A stretch of 51,393 nucleotides of DNA, from positions 1-51,393 of the forward strand of contig PWHN01000039.1 in NCBI GenBank assembly GCA_003554945.1, in the 5' to 3' direction. Position numbers and translations under genes: made by a program. Of this stretch, positions 16,100 through 24,912 are shown piece after piece. Position 1 is the first letter of the stretch. Each line of letters begins with the position of its first letter. The notes below the pieces were generated by a model, which made no database searches, was not told the origin of the DNA, and saw only the letters and a list, made by a program, of their open reading frames with translations. The DNA comes from a bacterium. GTDB taxonomy: Bacteria > T1Sed10-126.

Positions 16100-16826
16100 A
16101 AACAATTTTAATGTTATCCCGGCAATTGATCTGAAGGCTGGGCGCTGCGTCCGTCTTTACCAGGGAAAGCGTGAGCAGGAAACAAAATATAGCGATAACC
16201 CGACCGGTGTCGCCCGACGCTGGGAGGAACTTGGTGCCCGCCGCCTGCACATTGTAGACCTGGACGGAGCTTTTGAAGAGGAAACTAAGAATCAAGCAGT
16301 AATAAAAGAAATTATTGCAGAACTTTCTATACCCTGCCAGGTCGGCGGTGGTTTGCGCTCAAGGGAAGCTCTTGCTGAGCTTTTTGAGGCGGGGGCAGCG
16401 GCCGGAATAGTTGGAACCGCCGGCATTAAGGAACCCGACTGGCTGGGCGAGATGGTGGGTGAGTTTGGTGCGGATAAAATTTATGCCGGCGTTGACTGTG
16501 ACGCCGGTGAAGTTATGGTTTCCGGCTGGAGAGAAGGGGCTTCGCTGCAGCGTGACCGGTGGCTTGAAAAGCTGGAAAATATTGGCGTGAAAACTATAAT
16601 ATATACTGATATCAGCCGCGACGGGACGGAAGAGGGTCCAAACCTGGCGGCTGTGCAGGAGGTCCTGGAAAGTTTTAATCTAAACGTGATTGCTTCCGGC
16701 GGCGTTGGTTGTCTTGAAGACGTCCGCCGTCTTCAGGCTCTAAATCATCCGCGCCTGCTCGGGGTCATAACCGGCAAAGCTCTCTACGAGGGTAATTTAG
16801 ACCTTGCTAAGGCCCTGGCCATTTAA
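16092..16826 (+). CDS. hisA: ProFAR isomerase (phosphoribosylformimino-AICAR isomerase)
   Basis: A 244-residue TIM-barrel isomerase, the Amadori step of histidine synthesis. Conserved stretches include NVIPAIDLKAGRCVRLYQG (catalytic Asp at residue 13), LHIVDLDGAFE, CQVGGGLRSREALAELFEAG, YTDISRDGTEEGPN with the second acid, and VIASGGVGCLEDVRRL, which binds a phosphate. It overlaps hisH by 8 bases. It ends before a 348-bp gap holding three palindromic repeats, so the expected link to hisF is interrupted. Confidence 0.96.
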   Translation: MTENNFNVIPAIDLKAGRCVRLYQGKREQETKYSDNPTGVARRWEELGARRLHIVDLDGAFEEETKNQAVIKEIIAELSIPCQVGGGLRSREALAELFEAGAAAGIVGTAGIKEPDWLGEMVGEFGADKIYAGVDCDAGEVMVSGWREGASLQRDRWLEKLENIGVKTIIYTDISRDGTEEGPNLAAVQEVLESFNLNVIASGGVGCLEDVRRLQALNHPRLLGVITGKALYEGNLDLAKALAI

Positions 16827-17174
16827 TTGAGAAAGTAAAGAGGGAGGCATTGATACCTATAATTTTGGGCAACACCTGCAGGTCGCTCTTGAACTTGACG
16901 TCATTCCGGCCATCGAGCCGGAATCCATCTTGAATTTAAGCGGGTATAGTTCAAAACCGTAAAAATGGATTGCGGATCGTAGTCCGCAATGACGACCTTT
17001 AGTTCAAAACCGTAAAAATGGATTGCGGATCAAGCCCGCAATGACGTTCGTTGGATAAAGCCCTGGGACGTCATACGTTCCCATAATCACGTGGGGCTGC
17101 TGAATAGCTTCAATATAATCATTGGACGTGGCGGTTGAGGGATAGAAATAAATATTTAATTGGAGGCCTATGAT
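16827..17174. repeat. 348-bp gap inside the his cluster with A-B-B palindromes
   Basis: No gene is seen here. An A palindrome (ATTCCGGC 16903-16910, GCCGGAAT 16917-16924) with trailer CATCTTGAATTT is followed by two B palindromes: ATTGCGGA 16969-16976 with TCCGCAAT 16983-16990, and ATTGCGG 17022-17028 with CCGCAAT 17036-17042. Each B copy is preceded by CCGTAAAAATGG. The end carries words (GGGACGTCATACGTTCCC) related to those at 37.1 kb. GGAGG at 17162-17166 is the ribosome binding site of hisF. The insertion splits hisA and hisF, which usually abut. Confidence 0.8.
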
Positions 17175-17948
17175 ATGCTGCAGAAACGGATAATTCCCTG
17201 TTTGGACGTTGATGACGGTAGGGTAGTAAAGGGTGTTAACTTTAAAAATTTACGAGATGCAGGTGATCCGGTTGAAGTTGCACGCCGGTATGACGAGCAG
17301 GAGGCCGACGAGCTTGTCTTTTTAGACATCACAGCTTCATCCGACCGGCGAGAAATTATGATGGAGACGGTTAAGCGGACGGCTGATGAAATTTTTATGC
17401 CTCTTACTGTTGGCGGTGGCATTAGGACGACGGAAGACATGCAAAAAATCCTTGCTGCCGGCGCGGATAAGATATCAATTAATACCGCTGCAGTGGAAAA
17501 TCCCGATCTGATTGAAGCTGGGGCCGAACAGTTCGGTTCGCAGTGCGTGGTGGTTGCTATTGATGGCCGGAGAGTCGACGCTGACAGCTACGAGGTTTAT
17601 ACTCACGGTGGGCGAGAAGCGCGTGGGTTGGACGCCGTAGAATGGGCTCGTGAGGTCGAGAAACGGGGAACCGGTGAGATACTTTTAACCAGCATGGAGA
17701 CCGACGGGACCAAAGATGGTTTTGACATTCCCCTGGTTAAAAGCGTCGCTGAAGCCGTGGATATTCCTATAATTGCCAGCGGCGGAGCCGGTGAGCCGGC
17801 CCATTTTGTCGAAGTGTTTAAAAAAACTGAAGCTTCCGCGGCGCTGGCTGCTTCTGTCTTTCACTACGATGAATACCCGGTACCCGAGGTAAAAAAATAT
17901 TGTCGGGATCACGGTGTTGCTGTCCGCCCACCCTGGGGAGGTAAATGA
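17175..17948 (+). CDS. hisF: Imidazole glycerol phosphate synthase, cyclase subunit
   Basis: A 257-residue TIM barrel that uses ammonia from HisH to form imidazole glycerol phosphate and AICAR. ATG 17175 is preferred over TTG 17160 because GGAGG (17162-17166) lies 8 bases before it and the protein then begins [12 protein letters not shown], the standard start. The catalytic acids D11 (CLDV) and D130 (VVVAIDGRR) are in place, with [36 protein letters not shown] and [13 protein letters not shown]. The stop is followed directly by hisIE behind the GGGAGG that overlaps the 3' end of hisF. Confidence 0.97.
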   Translation: MLQKRIIPCLDVDDGRVVKGVNFKNLRDAGDPVEVARRYDEQEADELVFLDITASSDRREIMMETVKRTADEIFMPLTVGGGIRTTEDMQKILAAGADKISINTAAVENPDLIEAGAEQFGSQCVVVAIDGRRVDADSYEVYTHGGREARGLDAVEWAREVEKRGTGEILLTSMETDGTKDGFDIPLVKSVAEAVDIPIIASGGAGEPAHFVEVFKKTEASAALAASVFHYDEYPVPEVKKYCRDHGVAVRPPWGGK

Positions 17949-17949
17949 A

Positions 17950-18603
17950 ATGACAGAGATAAATTTTGATGAGAATGGACTGGTGCCGGCAATTGCCCAG
18001 GATTATGAGACAGGCGAGGTTCGAATGCTGGCCTACATGAACGCTGAGGCCGTGAATAAGACGCTTGAAAGCGGTTATGTTCACTACTACAGTCGCAGCC
18101 GGCAGGAGCTCTGGAAAAAAGGCGAGACCAGCGGTAATCTGCAGAAATTCAGAGGACTGCGTCGTGATTGTGACGCCGACGCTCTGCTTATCCTGGTCGA
18201 ACAGGAAGGGGTCGCCTGTCATACCGGCGAGAGAAACTGTTTTTACGAGGAGTATGATCCGGATACTGAAAGCTGGAACAAGGTGGACTCGCTTCCCCGA
18301 GACTTGCTCGGAGCCATTCTTGGTGAACTGCAGCGGATAATTCGCTCGCGGGCTGAAAATCTTCCCGAGGGCTCGTATACCACCCGGCTGCTGGACGATG
18401 CGCCGGACAAATCATCTCTTGACCGTATCCTTGAGAAAATTGGCGAGGAAAATACTGAACTCATGCTGGCTGCTAAAGACCAGGATAACCGTCGGTTTGT
18501 CGAGGAGAGCGGTGATTTGCTCTACCATCTGCTGGTTCTCTGCCGCCGGCTTGATGTTGAGTTAAGCGACCTAGCTGAAGTTCTTCAGGCCAGGCGCAAG
18601 TGA
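17950..18603 (+). CDS. hisI: Bifunctional phosphoribosyl-AMP cyclohydrolase / phosphoribosyl-ATP pyrophosphatase
   Basis: A 217-residue fusion (HisIE). Residues about 1-110 are the cyclohydrolase: [29 protein letters not shown], and the zinc-binding cysteines in [10 protein letters not shown] and [11 protein letters not shown]. Residues about 120-217 are the pyrophosphatase: [33 protein letters not shown] and [11 protein letters not shown] with the acidic metal ligands. These catalyse steps 2 and 3 of histidine synthesis. ATG 17950 lies two bases after the hisF TGA and is served by GGGAGG. It ends the his block; trpE follows after 12 bases, so his and trp genes may share a message. Confidence 0.95.
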   Translation: MTEINFDENGLVPAIAQDYETGEVRMLAYMNAEAVNKTLESGYVHYYSRSRQELWKKGETSGNLQKFRGLRRDCDADALLILVEQEGVACHTGERNCFYEEYDPDTESWNKVDSLPRDLLGAILGELQRIIRSRAENLPEGSYTTRLLDDAPDKSSLDRILEKIGEENTELMLAAKDQDNRRFVEESGDLLYHLLVLCRRLDVELSDLAEVLQARRK

Positions 18604-18615
18604 GGATTATTTGCT

Positions 18616-20106
18616 GTGCTAACTCCATCGCTTGATGAGTTGCCCCCATCCGGGAAACTTGACGGCTTAATACCGGTCTATCGTAAGTTTAATGCCGATA
18701 CTCTAACTCCCGTTTCCGCTTACCTTAACTTAACCGACGGAGCTAGCAAACCGGGTTTTTTGCTGGAAAGTGTAGAAAAGGGAGATCAACTGGCTCGTTA
18801 TTCTTTTGTCGGGGTTGAACCCCGCGGCACGATTGAAGTCAAAAACGGGCAGGTTAATATGCCAAATTTTCTAACGCCGGTTGAAACTGCCGATCCCTAC
18901 GAAGTTGTGGATACTATTACCGAAAAGTGGAATTACAGGGCTGACGATGCTCTGCCGGCTTTTACCGGCGGGCTGGTCGGTTATTTTGGCTATGAGACGG
19001 TACATCAGATTGAACCGAGTGTGCCTGTCAAACCGCCGACAGAGGAGATATCCTTTCCCGACTGTTTACTTTATTATGTTGAGTCGATGGTTATTTTTGA
19101 CCATGTGGAGCGTTCCGTCTATCTGGTCGGACACCTGGATACACGAGCCGAGAAGGCAATAGAACAGCAGTATGTTGAAATAGAAAAAAGGTTGAAGCGC
19201 TGGCGTGAAATGCTCACTAAGGCACCGGTGGCCCCGCCGGTGAAAGAGCCTGACCAGCCGGTGAGTGAACGTGTCAGGTCAAATTTCAAAAAAGAACAGT
19301 ATCTTGAAGCAGTGCGGACGGTGCAGGATCACATAAGGACTGGCGATGCCTTCCAGGTTGTTATATCGCAGCGTTTTGAGCTTGAAGATCCTAACCATCC
19401 GTTCAATATTTATCGCCGTCTGCGGAGCTTGAACCCCTCACCATATATGATTTATTTTGACTTCGAAGATTTTCAGCTCGTTGGCGCCTCGCCCGAGATG
19501 CTCGTTCAAAAAGAGGGAAGCACCGTTAGAACACGGCCAATCGCCGGCACCCGCCGCCGCGGAGCTGATCCGGTTGAAGACCAGGCGCTGGCCCGTGAGT
19601 TACAAAACGATACCAAAGAACAGGCCGAACACACTATGCTTGTCGACCTGGGGCGCAATGACCTCGGTCGTATTTCCAAACCGGGAACGGTCCGGGTAAA
19701 TGAAAGAGCCGTGGTTGAACGCTACTCTCACGTGATGCACCTGGTTTCAGACGTTGTTGGGGAGATAAAAGACGACTGCACTGCTGTGGATGCGCTGCGA
19801 GCTACTTTCCCGGCCGGTACTGTAAGTGGTGCTCCGAAGGTTCGCGCTATGCAGATAATTGACGGCTGTGAACCCGACCGCCGTGGTCCTTACTCGGGTG
19901 CCGCCGGATTTTTTGGTTTTAACGGTGATCTTAACACATGTATAATTATTCGAACGTTGATTAATCAGGGGGATAAAGTTTACGTTCAGGCTGGTGGCGG
20001 TATTGTGGACGATTCGCGTCCGGGACGAGAATTTGAGGAGACCCGTGAGAAAGCCCGCGCTCTTCTGCGCGCCCTCGAAACACTCCCCGACACCGACTTT
20101 ATTTAG
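18616..20106 (+). CDS. trpE: Anthranilate synthase component I
   Basis: A 496-residue enzyme making anthranilate from chorismate with TrpG. The N-terminal feedback motif LLESVEKGDQLARYSFVG matches the tryptophan-binding LLES site. The chorismate-binding half includes DHIRTGDAFQVVISQRFEL, PSPYMIYFDFED, RTRPIAGTRRRG, MLVDLGRNDLGRIS, ATFPAGTVSGAPKVRAM and QAGGGIVDDS. GTG 18616 starts 12 bases after hisIE. Length is normal. The gene ends before a C-type palindrome that separates it from trpG. Confidence 0.97.
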   Translation: MLTPSLDELPPSGKLDGLIPVYRKFNADTLTPVSAYLNLTDGASKPGFLLESVEKGDQLARYSFVGVEPRGTIEVKNGQVNMPNFLTPVETADPYEVVDTITEKWNYRADDALPAFTGGLVGYFGYETVHQIEPSVPVKPPTEEISFPDCLLYYVESMVIFDHVERSVYLVGHLDTRAEKAIEQQYVEIEKRLKRWREMLTKAPVAPPVKEPDQPVSERVRSNFKKEQYLEAVRTVQDHIRTGDAFQVVISQRFELEDPNHPFNIYRRLRSLNPSPYMIYFDFEDFQLVGASPEMLVQKEGSTVRTRPIAGTRRRGADPVEDQALARELQNDTKEQAEHTMLVDLGRNDLGRISKPGTVRVNERAVVERYSHVMHLVSDVVGEIKDDCTAVDALRATFPAGTVSGAPKVRAMQIIDGCEPDRRGPYSGAAGFFGFNGDLNTCIIIRTLINQGDKVYVQAGGGIVDDSRPGREFEETREKARALLRALETLPDTDFI

Positions 20107-20252
20107 CTCCTCGAAGAAAAGTCCCCTCTCCCCTGGAGGGAGAGGGTTAGGGTGAGGGGGAAAGCTTTTTGGAGAGGTTTTATTTAAGGTGCTCCGGAGT
20201 TTTAGTTGTTGAATAATTGAAAGAAACAAGAATGCCGTCTGCGAGTGATAAT
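20107..20252. repeat. C-type palindrome between trpE and trpG
   Basis: CCCTCTCCC (20124-20132) pairs perfectly with GGGAGAGGG (20138-20146), then GTTAGGGTGAGGGGG follows. The same trailer pattern (GGATTAAGGTGGGGG) follows the copy at 31.14 kb. The 9-bp stem could act as a weak pause or transcript-end structure but has no clean T-run. After it, GAGTGATAAT precedes ATG 20253; ATG 20232 is an alternative start for trpG. Confidence 0.65.
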
Positions 20253-20867
20253 ATGGACCTTTTAGTAATTGATAACTACGATAGCTTTACATACAACCTT
20301 GTGCAGTATATCGGCGAGGTGGCAAGCGTACCCCGGGTTGTTCGTAACGATAAAATAACCGTGGAAGAAATAAAGAAAGATCCGCCGGAGGCAATTGTAA
20401 TCAGTCCCGGACCGGGCCGCCCGTCAGACGCTGGAATTTCACTTGCCGTTATTGAAAAGCTTGGCCCGGATCTGCCGATACTGGGGGTCTGTCTCGGCCA
20501 GCAGTGTATAGCTTCTGTTTTTGGGGGGAAAATCGTTCAATCAAAAGAAATTTACCACGGCAAAACTTCGCCGATCTATCACGCCGAGACGCCGCTTTAC
20601 AAGGGAGTTGAAAATCCTTTTGAGGCGACTCGTTATCATTCGCTCGAAGTTGATCCGGCCACCCTGCCCGACGAGCTGGCCGTTGATGCACTTACTGAAG
20701 ACAACGAAATAATGGGTCTGCATCACGTTGAATTTCCACTAATAGGAGTTCAATATCATCCGGAGTCAATTTTGACCCAGGCCGGCAAAAAAATCATTAA
20801 AAATTTTTTAGACTATGCTCGCAACCCCCGTCCGCTGGGGGACTCGGAGTTGGTGAAAAAAACTTAG
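20253..20867 (+). CDS. trpG: Anthranilate synthase component II (glutamine amidotransferase)
   Basis: A 204-residue class I amidotransferase giving ammonia to TrpE (and possibly to PabB). From ATG 20253 the protein begins MDLLVIDNYDSFTYNLVQYI, the standard TrpG start; ATG 20232 would add seven unusual residues. The nucleophile is C80 in GVCLGQQ, and the catalytic His-Glu pair is in GVQYHPESIL. IVISPGPGRPSDAGIS is the conserved oxyanion region. The gene lies between two repeat-containing gaps, unlike the tight packing usual for trpE-trpG. A short inverted repeat (CGGTTAC 20872-20878, GTAACCG 20889-20895) follows its stop. Confidence 0.96.
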   Translation: MDLLVIDNYDSFTYNLVQYIGEVASVPRVVRNDKITVEEIKKDPPEAIVISPGPGRPSDAGISLAVIEKLGPDLPILGVCLGQQCIASVFGGKIVQSKEIYHGKTSPIYHAETPLYKGVENPFEATRYHSLEVDPATLPDELAVDALTEDNEIMGLHHVEFPLIGVQYHPESILTQAGKKIIKNFLDYARNPRPLGDSELVKKT

Positions 20868-21170
20868 TGACCGGTTACGGTCGAAAATGTAACCGTAAGT
20901 GTCTACGTTTTCTGGTTGTCATTCCCGTGGAAGCGAGAATCCAGCGGAAGTTCGGTGATCGGTAACTTCGGTAGAACAAGGTCAACCTCAAAGTCACTGG
21001 ATTGTCCGGTCAAGCCGGGCAATGACGACCGAAAGTCACTGGATTGCCCGGTCAAGCCGGGCAATGACAGAACGGAGATGATATGGATTGCTGGCCAAAC
21101 CCGCAATGACGTCGGTGGCGCTAAACAGGTACCAAATACGAATAAATAAAAAAAGAGAGGAGCAATAATC
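20868..21170. repeat. 303-bp gap with a tandem 42-bp repeat unit of B-type palindromes
   Basis: No gene is seen here. After the CGGTTAC/GTAACCG stem there is a degenerate palindrome (ATTCCCGTGGAAGCGAGAAT, near 20921-20940). AAGTCACTGG then occurs at 20991-21000 and 21033-21042, heading two near-identical 42-bp units that each contain a GGATTG...CCGGTCAAGCCGG...CAATGAC hairpin. A third, degenerate unit (ATGGATTGCTGG...CCCGCAATGAC) follows at about 21082-21112, with GTCGGTGGCGCTAAACAGG similar to words at 39.27 kb. AGAGGAGC near 21157 is the ribosome binding site of trpD. Confidence 0.75.
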
Positions 21171-22199
21171 TTGAATTTTTCGGAAATTCTGGAGTCAATA
21201 ATTGCAGGAGAGAGATTAACTTTTGACGAGGCCCGCCGGCTGATGGACAGTATAATGGATGGAGAGCTGGACGGTGCCCAGATAGGTGGACTGCTGGTGG
21301 CTTTACGTTCCCGCAGTGAATCGCCGGAAGAAATAGCCGGTTTTGCCGACAGCATGCGCGACCATGCCCGTTCGCTGGATATTAGCTCAAAATATCGACC
21401 GCTTGTTGACACCTGTGGTACCGGTGGGGATGCCGCCGAGACTTTTAATATTTCAACCCTTGCTGCTATTGTGGCGGCTGCCGGCGGAGCACGGGTTGCC
21501 AAGCACGGCAACCGGTCGGTCTCGAGTCGCTGTGGTAGCGCTGATCTGCTTGAGGCGCTGGGCGTGAAAATAGAACTGGCTCCCGAGGCGGTAGAAGAGT
21601 GTATCCGTGAGGTGGGAATTGGATTTATGTTTGCACCAATTTTTCACATTGCCATGAAGCACGCTATCGGCCCCCGCAAGTCGCTGGGGATACGGACAGT
21701 TTTTAATCTTCTCGGTCCACTTACCAACCCGGCCGGTGCTGACCGGCAACTACTTGGAGTCTTTGGCGCCGAATGGGTAAATCCGGTTGCTAACGCTTTA
21801 AACCGTCTGGATATAGATAGAGCGCTTGTTGTCCACGGTCTCGACGGGATGGACGAAATAACCCTCAGCCGGCGCACAAAATTTGCCCGGCTGGAAGGCG
21901 GCGAATTAAAGCACGGGCAGTTTACACCAAAGGATTTTGGCCTGGAACGAGTGGATCTTGCTGAGCTACGGGGAGGTGGCCCGGAAGAAAATTGTCAGCT
22001 TGCCCGGGATTTGCTGGCCGGTCAAGCGCCGCGTCCGGCGGAAGATATAGTCTGTGTGAACGCCGCAGCCGTATTAGAGCTGGCTGACCGGGCAGAAAGC
22101 ATAAGAAAGGGAGTTGAGCTGGCGCGCGAGGCAATTCACTCCGGTAAAGCTGTCGAGAAGCTCAAACATTTCGTTGAGTTCACTCAACAGGCTCGATGA
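21171..22199 (+). CDS. trpD: Anthranilate phosphoribosyltransferase
   Basis: A 342-residue enzyme adding phosphoribose from PRPP to anthranilate. It shows the glycine-rich PRPP loop VDTCGTGGDAAETFNIST, the KHGNRSVSSRCGSADLLEALG region, FAPIFHIAMKHAIGPRKSLGIRTVFNLLGPLTNPA split over the substrate tunnel, and VHGLDGMDEIT. TTG 21171 lies behind AGAGGAGC. The next gene is trpF, 31 bases later; the indole-glycerol-phosphate synthase gene trpC that usually sits between them is absent. Confidence 0.96.
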   Translation: MNFSEILESIIAGERLTFDEARRLMDSIMDGELDGAQIGGLLVALRSRSESPEEIAGFADSMRDHARSLDISSKYRPLVDTCGTGGDAAETFNISTLAAIVAAAGGARVAKHGNRSVSSRCGSADLLEALGVKIELAPEAVEECIREVGIGFMFAPIFHIAMKHAIGPRKSLGIRTVFNLLGPLTNPAGADRQLLGVFGAEWVNPVANALNRLDIDRALVVHGLDGMDEITLSRRTKFARLEGGELKHGQFTPKDFGLERVDLAELRGGGPEENCQLARDLLAGQAPRPAEDIVCVNAAAVLELADRAESIRKGVELAREAIHSGKAVEKLKHFVEFTQQAR

Positions 22200-22230
22200 T
22201 ATTATCATGTTTTTGTGCTACCATTAAATT

Positions 22231-22866
22231 ATGTGGATAAAAATTTGTGGACTCTGTAATTCTCATGATGTCCGGCAGATTGCTCGTCTTGACGGTGTGT
22301 CTGCTATTGGTTTGAATCGGTATAAGCCCAGCCCACGTTATCTTACACGCAAACGGGCCGCCGAATTCAGTCGTCTGATCAGGCGAATTAATCCGAACAT
22401 CTCCGTTGTGGCTTTATATGTCAACGCCCCCGTAGATGTTATATTTTCTGACGCCGATGAGTTCGCGCCGGATATTATACAACTACACGGCGACGAATCA
22501 CCGGAATATGTGCGCCGTCTGCGCACTCAAAGAGCTTCGATTATCAAAGCTTTCAGGATTGAGCCTGACTTTGATTTTTCAAAACTAAAGGACTACGAAG
22601 TCTGGCGTTATCTGCTCGACGCCTATCATCCGGAAAAATACGGTGGGACCGGGGAAGTGGCTCCCTGGGATAAAATTGCTGCTGAACAGGGGGAGACAGA
22701 GATAATTCTTGCCGGCGGATTGACGCCGGATAATGTTGCCACCGCTATCAAAACGGTCAGACCGTGGGGGGTCGATGTCGCCGGTGGCGTGGAAAAGAAA
22801 GGACGCAAACAGATAGATCAGGTGCAAAAATTTATTTCTGAAGCTAAAATAGCCGGAGGAGCATAA
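22231..22866 (+). CDS. trpF: Phosphoribosylanthranilate isomerase
   Basis: A 211-residue TIM-barrel isomerase. The catalytic Cys is in IKICGLCNSHDV near the start, and the substrate site appears as LLDAYHPEKYGGTGEVAPW, LAGGLTPDNV and PWGVDVAGGVE. Two details diverge: the usual GFIF-SPR region reads IGLNRYKPSPRYL, and the usual SSGVE reads AGGVE. No clear ribosome binding site precedes ATG 22231. The protein is a single domain, so it does not carry the missing TrpC activity. trpB follows after 2 bases, overlapping its ribosome binding site (GGAGGA). Confidence 0.93.
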   Translation: MWIKICGLCNSHDVRQIARLDGVSAIGLNRYKPSPRYLTRKRAAEFSRLIRRINPNISVVALYVNAPVDVIFSDADEFAPDIIQLHGDESPEYVRRLRTQRASIIKAFRIEPDFDFSKLKDYEVWRYLLDAYHPEKYGGTGEVAPWDKIAAEQGETEIILAGGLTPDNVATAIKTVRPWGVDVAGGVEKKGRKQIDQVQKFISEAKIAGGA

Positions 22867-22868
22867 AA

Positions 22869-24080
22869 ATGCCAATTTCATATCACGAGGAGAGACATTT
22901 TGGAGAATTTGGTGGACAGTATGTCCCCGAGACTCTGCTCGCTCCGCTTGAGGAGCTAACAGAGGCGTATAAAACTTTTGCGAGTAGCGAAGAGTTCCAA
23001 AAAGATTTTAAGCGTATAGTATCGGAATACAGCGGTCGTCCGACACCTCTGACCTATGCGCAGCAGCTCTCCCGGGATCTCAACCGTGAAATTTATTTAA
23101 AACGTGAAGATCTCAATCATACCGGAGCGCATAAACTCAACAACGCTATTGGCCAGATATTACTTGCTGACCGCATGGATAAGGAGAGAATTATTGCTGA
23201 AACCGGCGCCGGCCAGCACGGTGTCGCTGTCGCTACTGTCTGTGCTTATTTTGACAAAGAATGCATAGTCTACATGGGTGAAAAAGATATTAAGCGCCAG
23301 TCCCTGAACGTCTATCGCATGGAGCTGCTCGGGGCGCGGGTGGAACCGGTTAAAACCGGTGCCCGCACTCTGAAAGACGCTACAAGTGAAGCGATACGTG
23401 ACTGGGTGACCAACGTTGAAAACACTCACTATCTGCTCGGGTCGGTCGTCGGTCCTTATCCCTATCCGGACATGGTCCGCGATTTTCAGGCGATTATTGG
23501 CGAAGAAACGAAGGAACAATTTCAGACTCAGACGGGCACCGACCCGGATGGTCTTGTCGCCTGTATTGGGGGCGGTTCTAATGCTATGGGCCTTTTTGCC
23601 CCTTTCCTTGATAATGAAGAGATAGAGTTATTTGGCGTTGAGGCGGCTGGTGAAGGTATTGATAGCGGTCGTCACTCGGCTCCGCTTGTTACTTCCGGTC
23701 ACGGCGTCTTACACGGCAGTAAAAGTTACCTGATGTCTGATGAAGACGGTCAGGTGCAGACCCCTCACAGCGTTGCCGCCGGTCTTGATTACCCGGGAGT
23801 TGGTCCTCAGCTTGCTGATCTTAAAGAAAAGGGACGGCTGCAGGTTAAAGCGGTTAAAGATGACCAGGTCATTAAGGGTTTTAAATATCTCTCGGCACTG
23901 GAAGGAATCATACCGGCGTTAGAACCGGCGCATGTGTTTGGATTACTGGCCGAGGAGCCCGACTGGCTCGGAGACTGTGAACAGGTGGTTATAAATCTCT
24001 CCGGTCGTGGTGATAAGGATGTGCTTGAAGTGGCTGAATATGAAGGCCGTGATCTTCTTGCCGGGGGTGAGGCGGAGTGA
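22869..24080 (+). CDS. trpB: Tryptophan synthase beta chain
   Basis: A 403-residue PLP enzyme that joins indole with serine. The PLP lysine is K89 in HTGAHKLNNAIGQ. FGEFGGQYVPETLL at the start, AETGAGQHGVAVATVCA, CIGGGSNAMGLF and LDYPGVGPQ are conserved, and the end ...NLSGRGDKD is standard. This is the ordinary TrpB1 type that pairs with TrpA. GGAGGA serves as ribosome binding site. The 3' end overlaps the GTG start of trpA by four bases. Confidence 0.97.
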   Translation: MPISYHEERHFGEFGGQYVPETLLAPLEELTEAYKTFASSEEFQKDFKRIVSEYSGRPTPLTYAQQLSRDLNREIYLKREDLNHTGAHKLNNAIGQILLADRMDKERIIAETGAGQHGVAVATVCAYFDKECIVYMGEKDIKRQSLNVYRMELLGARVEPVKTGARTLKDATSEAIRDWVTNVENTHYLLGSVVGPYPYPDMVRDFQAIIGEETKEQFQTQTGTDPDGLVACIGGGSNAMGLFAPFLDNEEIELFGVEAAGEGIDSGRHSAPLVTSGHGVLHGSKSYLMSDEDGQVQTPHSVAAGLDYPGVGPQLADLKEKGRLQVKAVKDDQVIKGFKYLSALEGIIPALEPAHVFGLLAEEPDWLGDCEQVVINLSGRGDKDVLEVAEYEGRDLLAGGEAE

Positions 24081-24877
24081 ATAGACTTAAGAAGGTGTTT
24101 AAAAAGAGACTTGAGGCAGGTCAAAAACTCTTTCTTCCTTATCTCTGTGCCGGCGACCCAGATCTTGAAACTTCACGCGAATTAGTTTTAACTGTAGATG
24201 AAAATGGTGCCGACGTGTTAGAATACGGTTTCCCGTTCAGCGACCCGGTGGCCGACGGTCCCACGGTTCAGAAGGCGGGCCTGCGTAGTTTTGACTCGGG
24301 CGTTAGCCTCACGAAAGTCTTTGCGACAGTATCTGATCTACGGTCTGAGACGGAGCTGCCGCTGGTTATGATGACTTACTACAACCCCGTGTTAAAACGG
24401 GGAGAGGACTGGTTTTTAGAGCATACCTCTGAAGCTGGCTTCGATGCTATCTTGGTCGTTGACCTGCCCCCCGAGGAGGGGCTGGAGTTTTATCAGCGTG
24501 CCGCCGATTACGAGCTGGAGACAATTTTGCTGGCAACACCAACAACGCCTCCCGAACGGGTCCGTGAGTTAAGTCAGCTTGCGACCGGTTTTATTTACTA
24601 TGTTATGGTTACCGGTGTAACCGGCGCTCGGACCGGTTATGACACAAAACTGGCCGAACGTCTGCAGGTCGCACGTGAGGCCTGTGAAATTCCACTGGTT
24701 GCCGGTTTTGGTGTCTCAAACTATGAAATGATTGCCCCTTATCTTGACTATGTTGACGGGGTTGTAACGGGGAGTGCACTGATTCAAAAAATTGAGGATA
24801 ACCTCGGTGAGCCGGACAAAATTAAATCTGAAGTGGAACAATTTGTGCGCAATTTAGCCGAACCGCTTCACAGTTAG
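24077..24877 (+). CDS. trpA: Tryptophan synthase alpha chain
   Basis: A 266-residue TIM barrel that splits indole-3-glycerol phosphate and passes indole to TrpB. The catalytic residues E49 and D60 are in VLEYGFPFSDPVADGP, matching the usual numbering. YYVMVTGVTGAR and GVVTGSALIQKIE bind the phosphate. GTG 24077 overlaps trpB in GTGA. It closes the trp block. The 35-bp gap to the NfeD gene shows no terminator. Confidence 0.96.
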   Translation: MNRLKKVFKKRLEAGQKLFLPYLCAGDPDLETSRELVLTVDENGADVLEYGFPFSDPVADGPTVQKAGLRSFDSGVSLTKVFATVSDLRSETELPLVMMTYYNPVLKRGEDWFLEHTSEAGFDAILVVDLPPEEGLEFYQRAADYELETILLATPTTPPERVRELSQLATGFIYYVMVTGVTGARTGYDTKLAERLQVAREACEIPLVAGFGVSNYEMIAPYLDYVDGVVTGSALIQKIEDNLGEPDKIKSEVEQFVRNLAEPLHS

Positions 24878-24912
24878 CATTCTCGTAATTTTCGCCGGGA
24901 AGTGATTGTCAA

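Noticed and set aside
20991-21115. Possible CRISPR array
   Set aside because: Only two or three units of 42 bp with no unique spacers; each unit is a palindrome copy.
20903-21511. Long minus-strand frame (about 200 codons) before and over trpD
   Set aside because: It runs through the palindromic repeats and the antisense of trpD; its composition reflects the repeat words and no family is recognisable.
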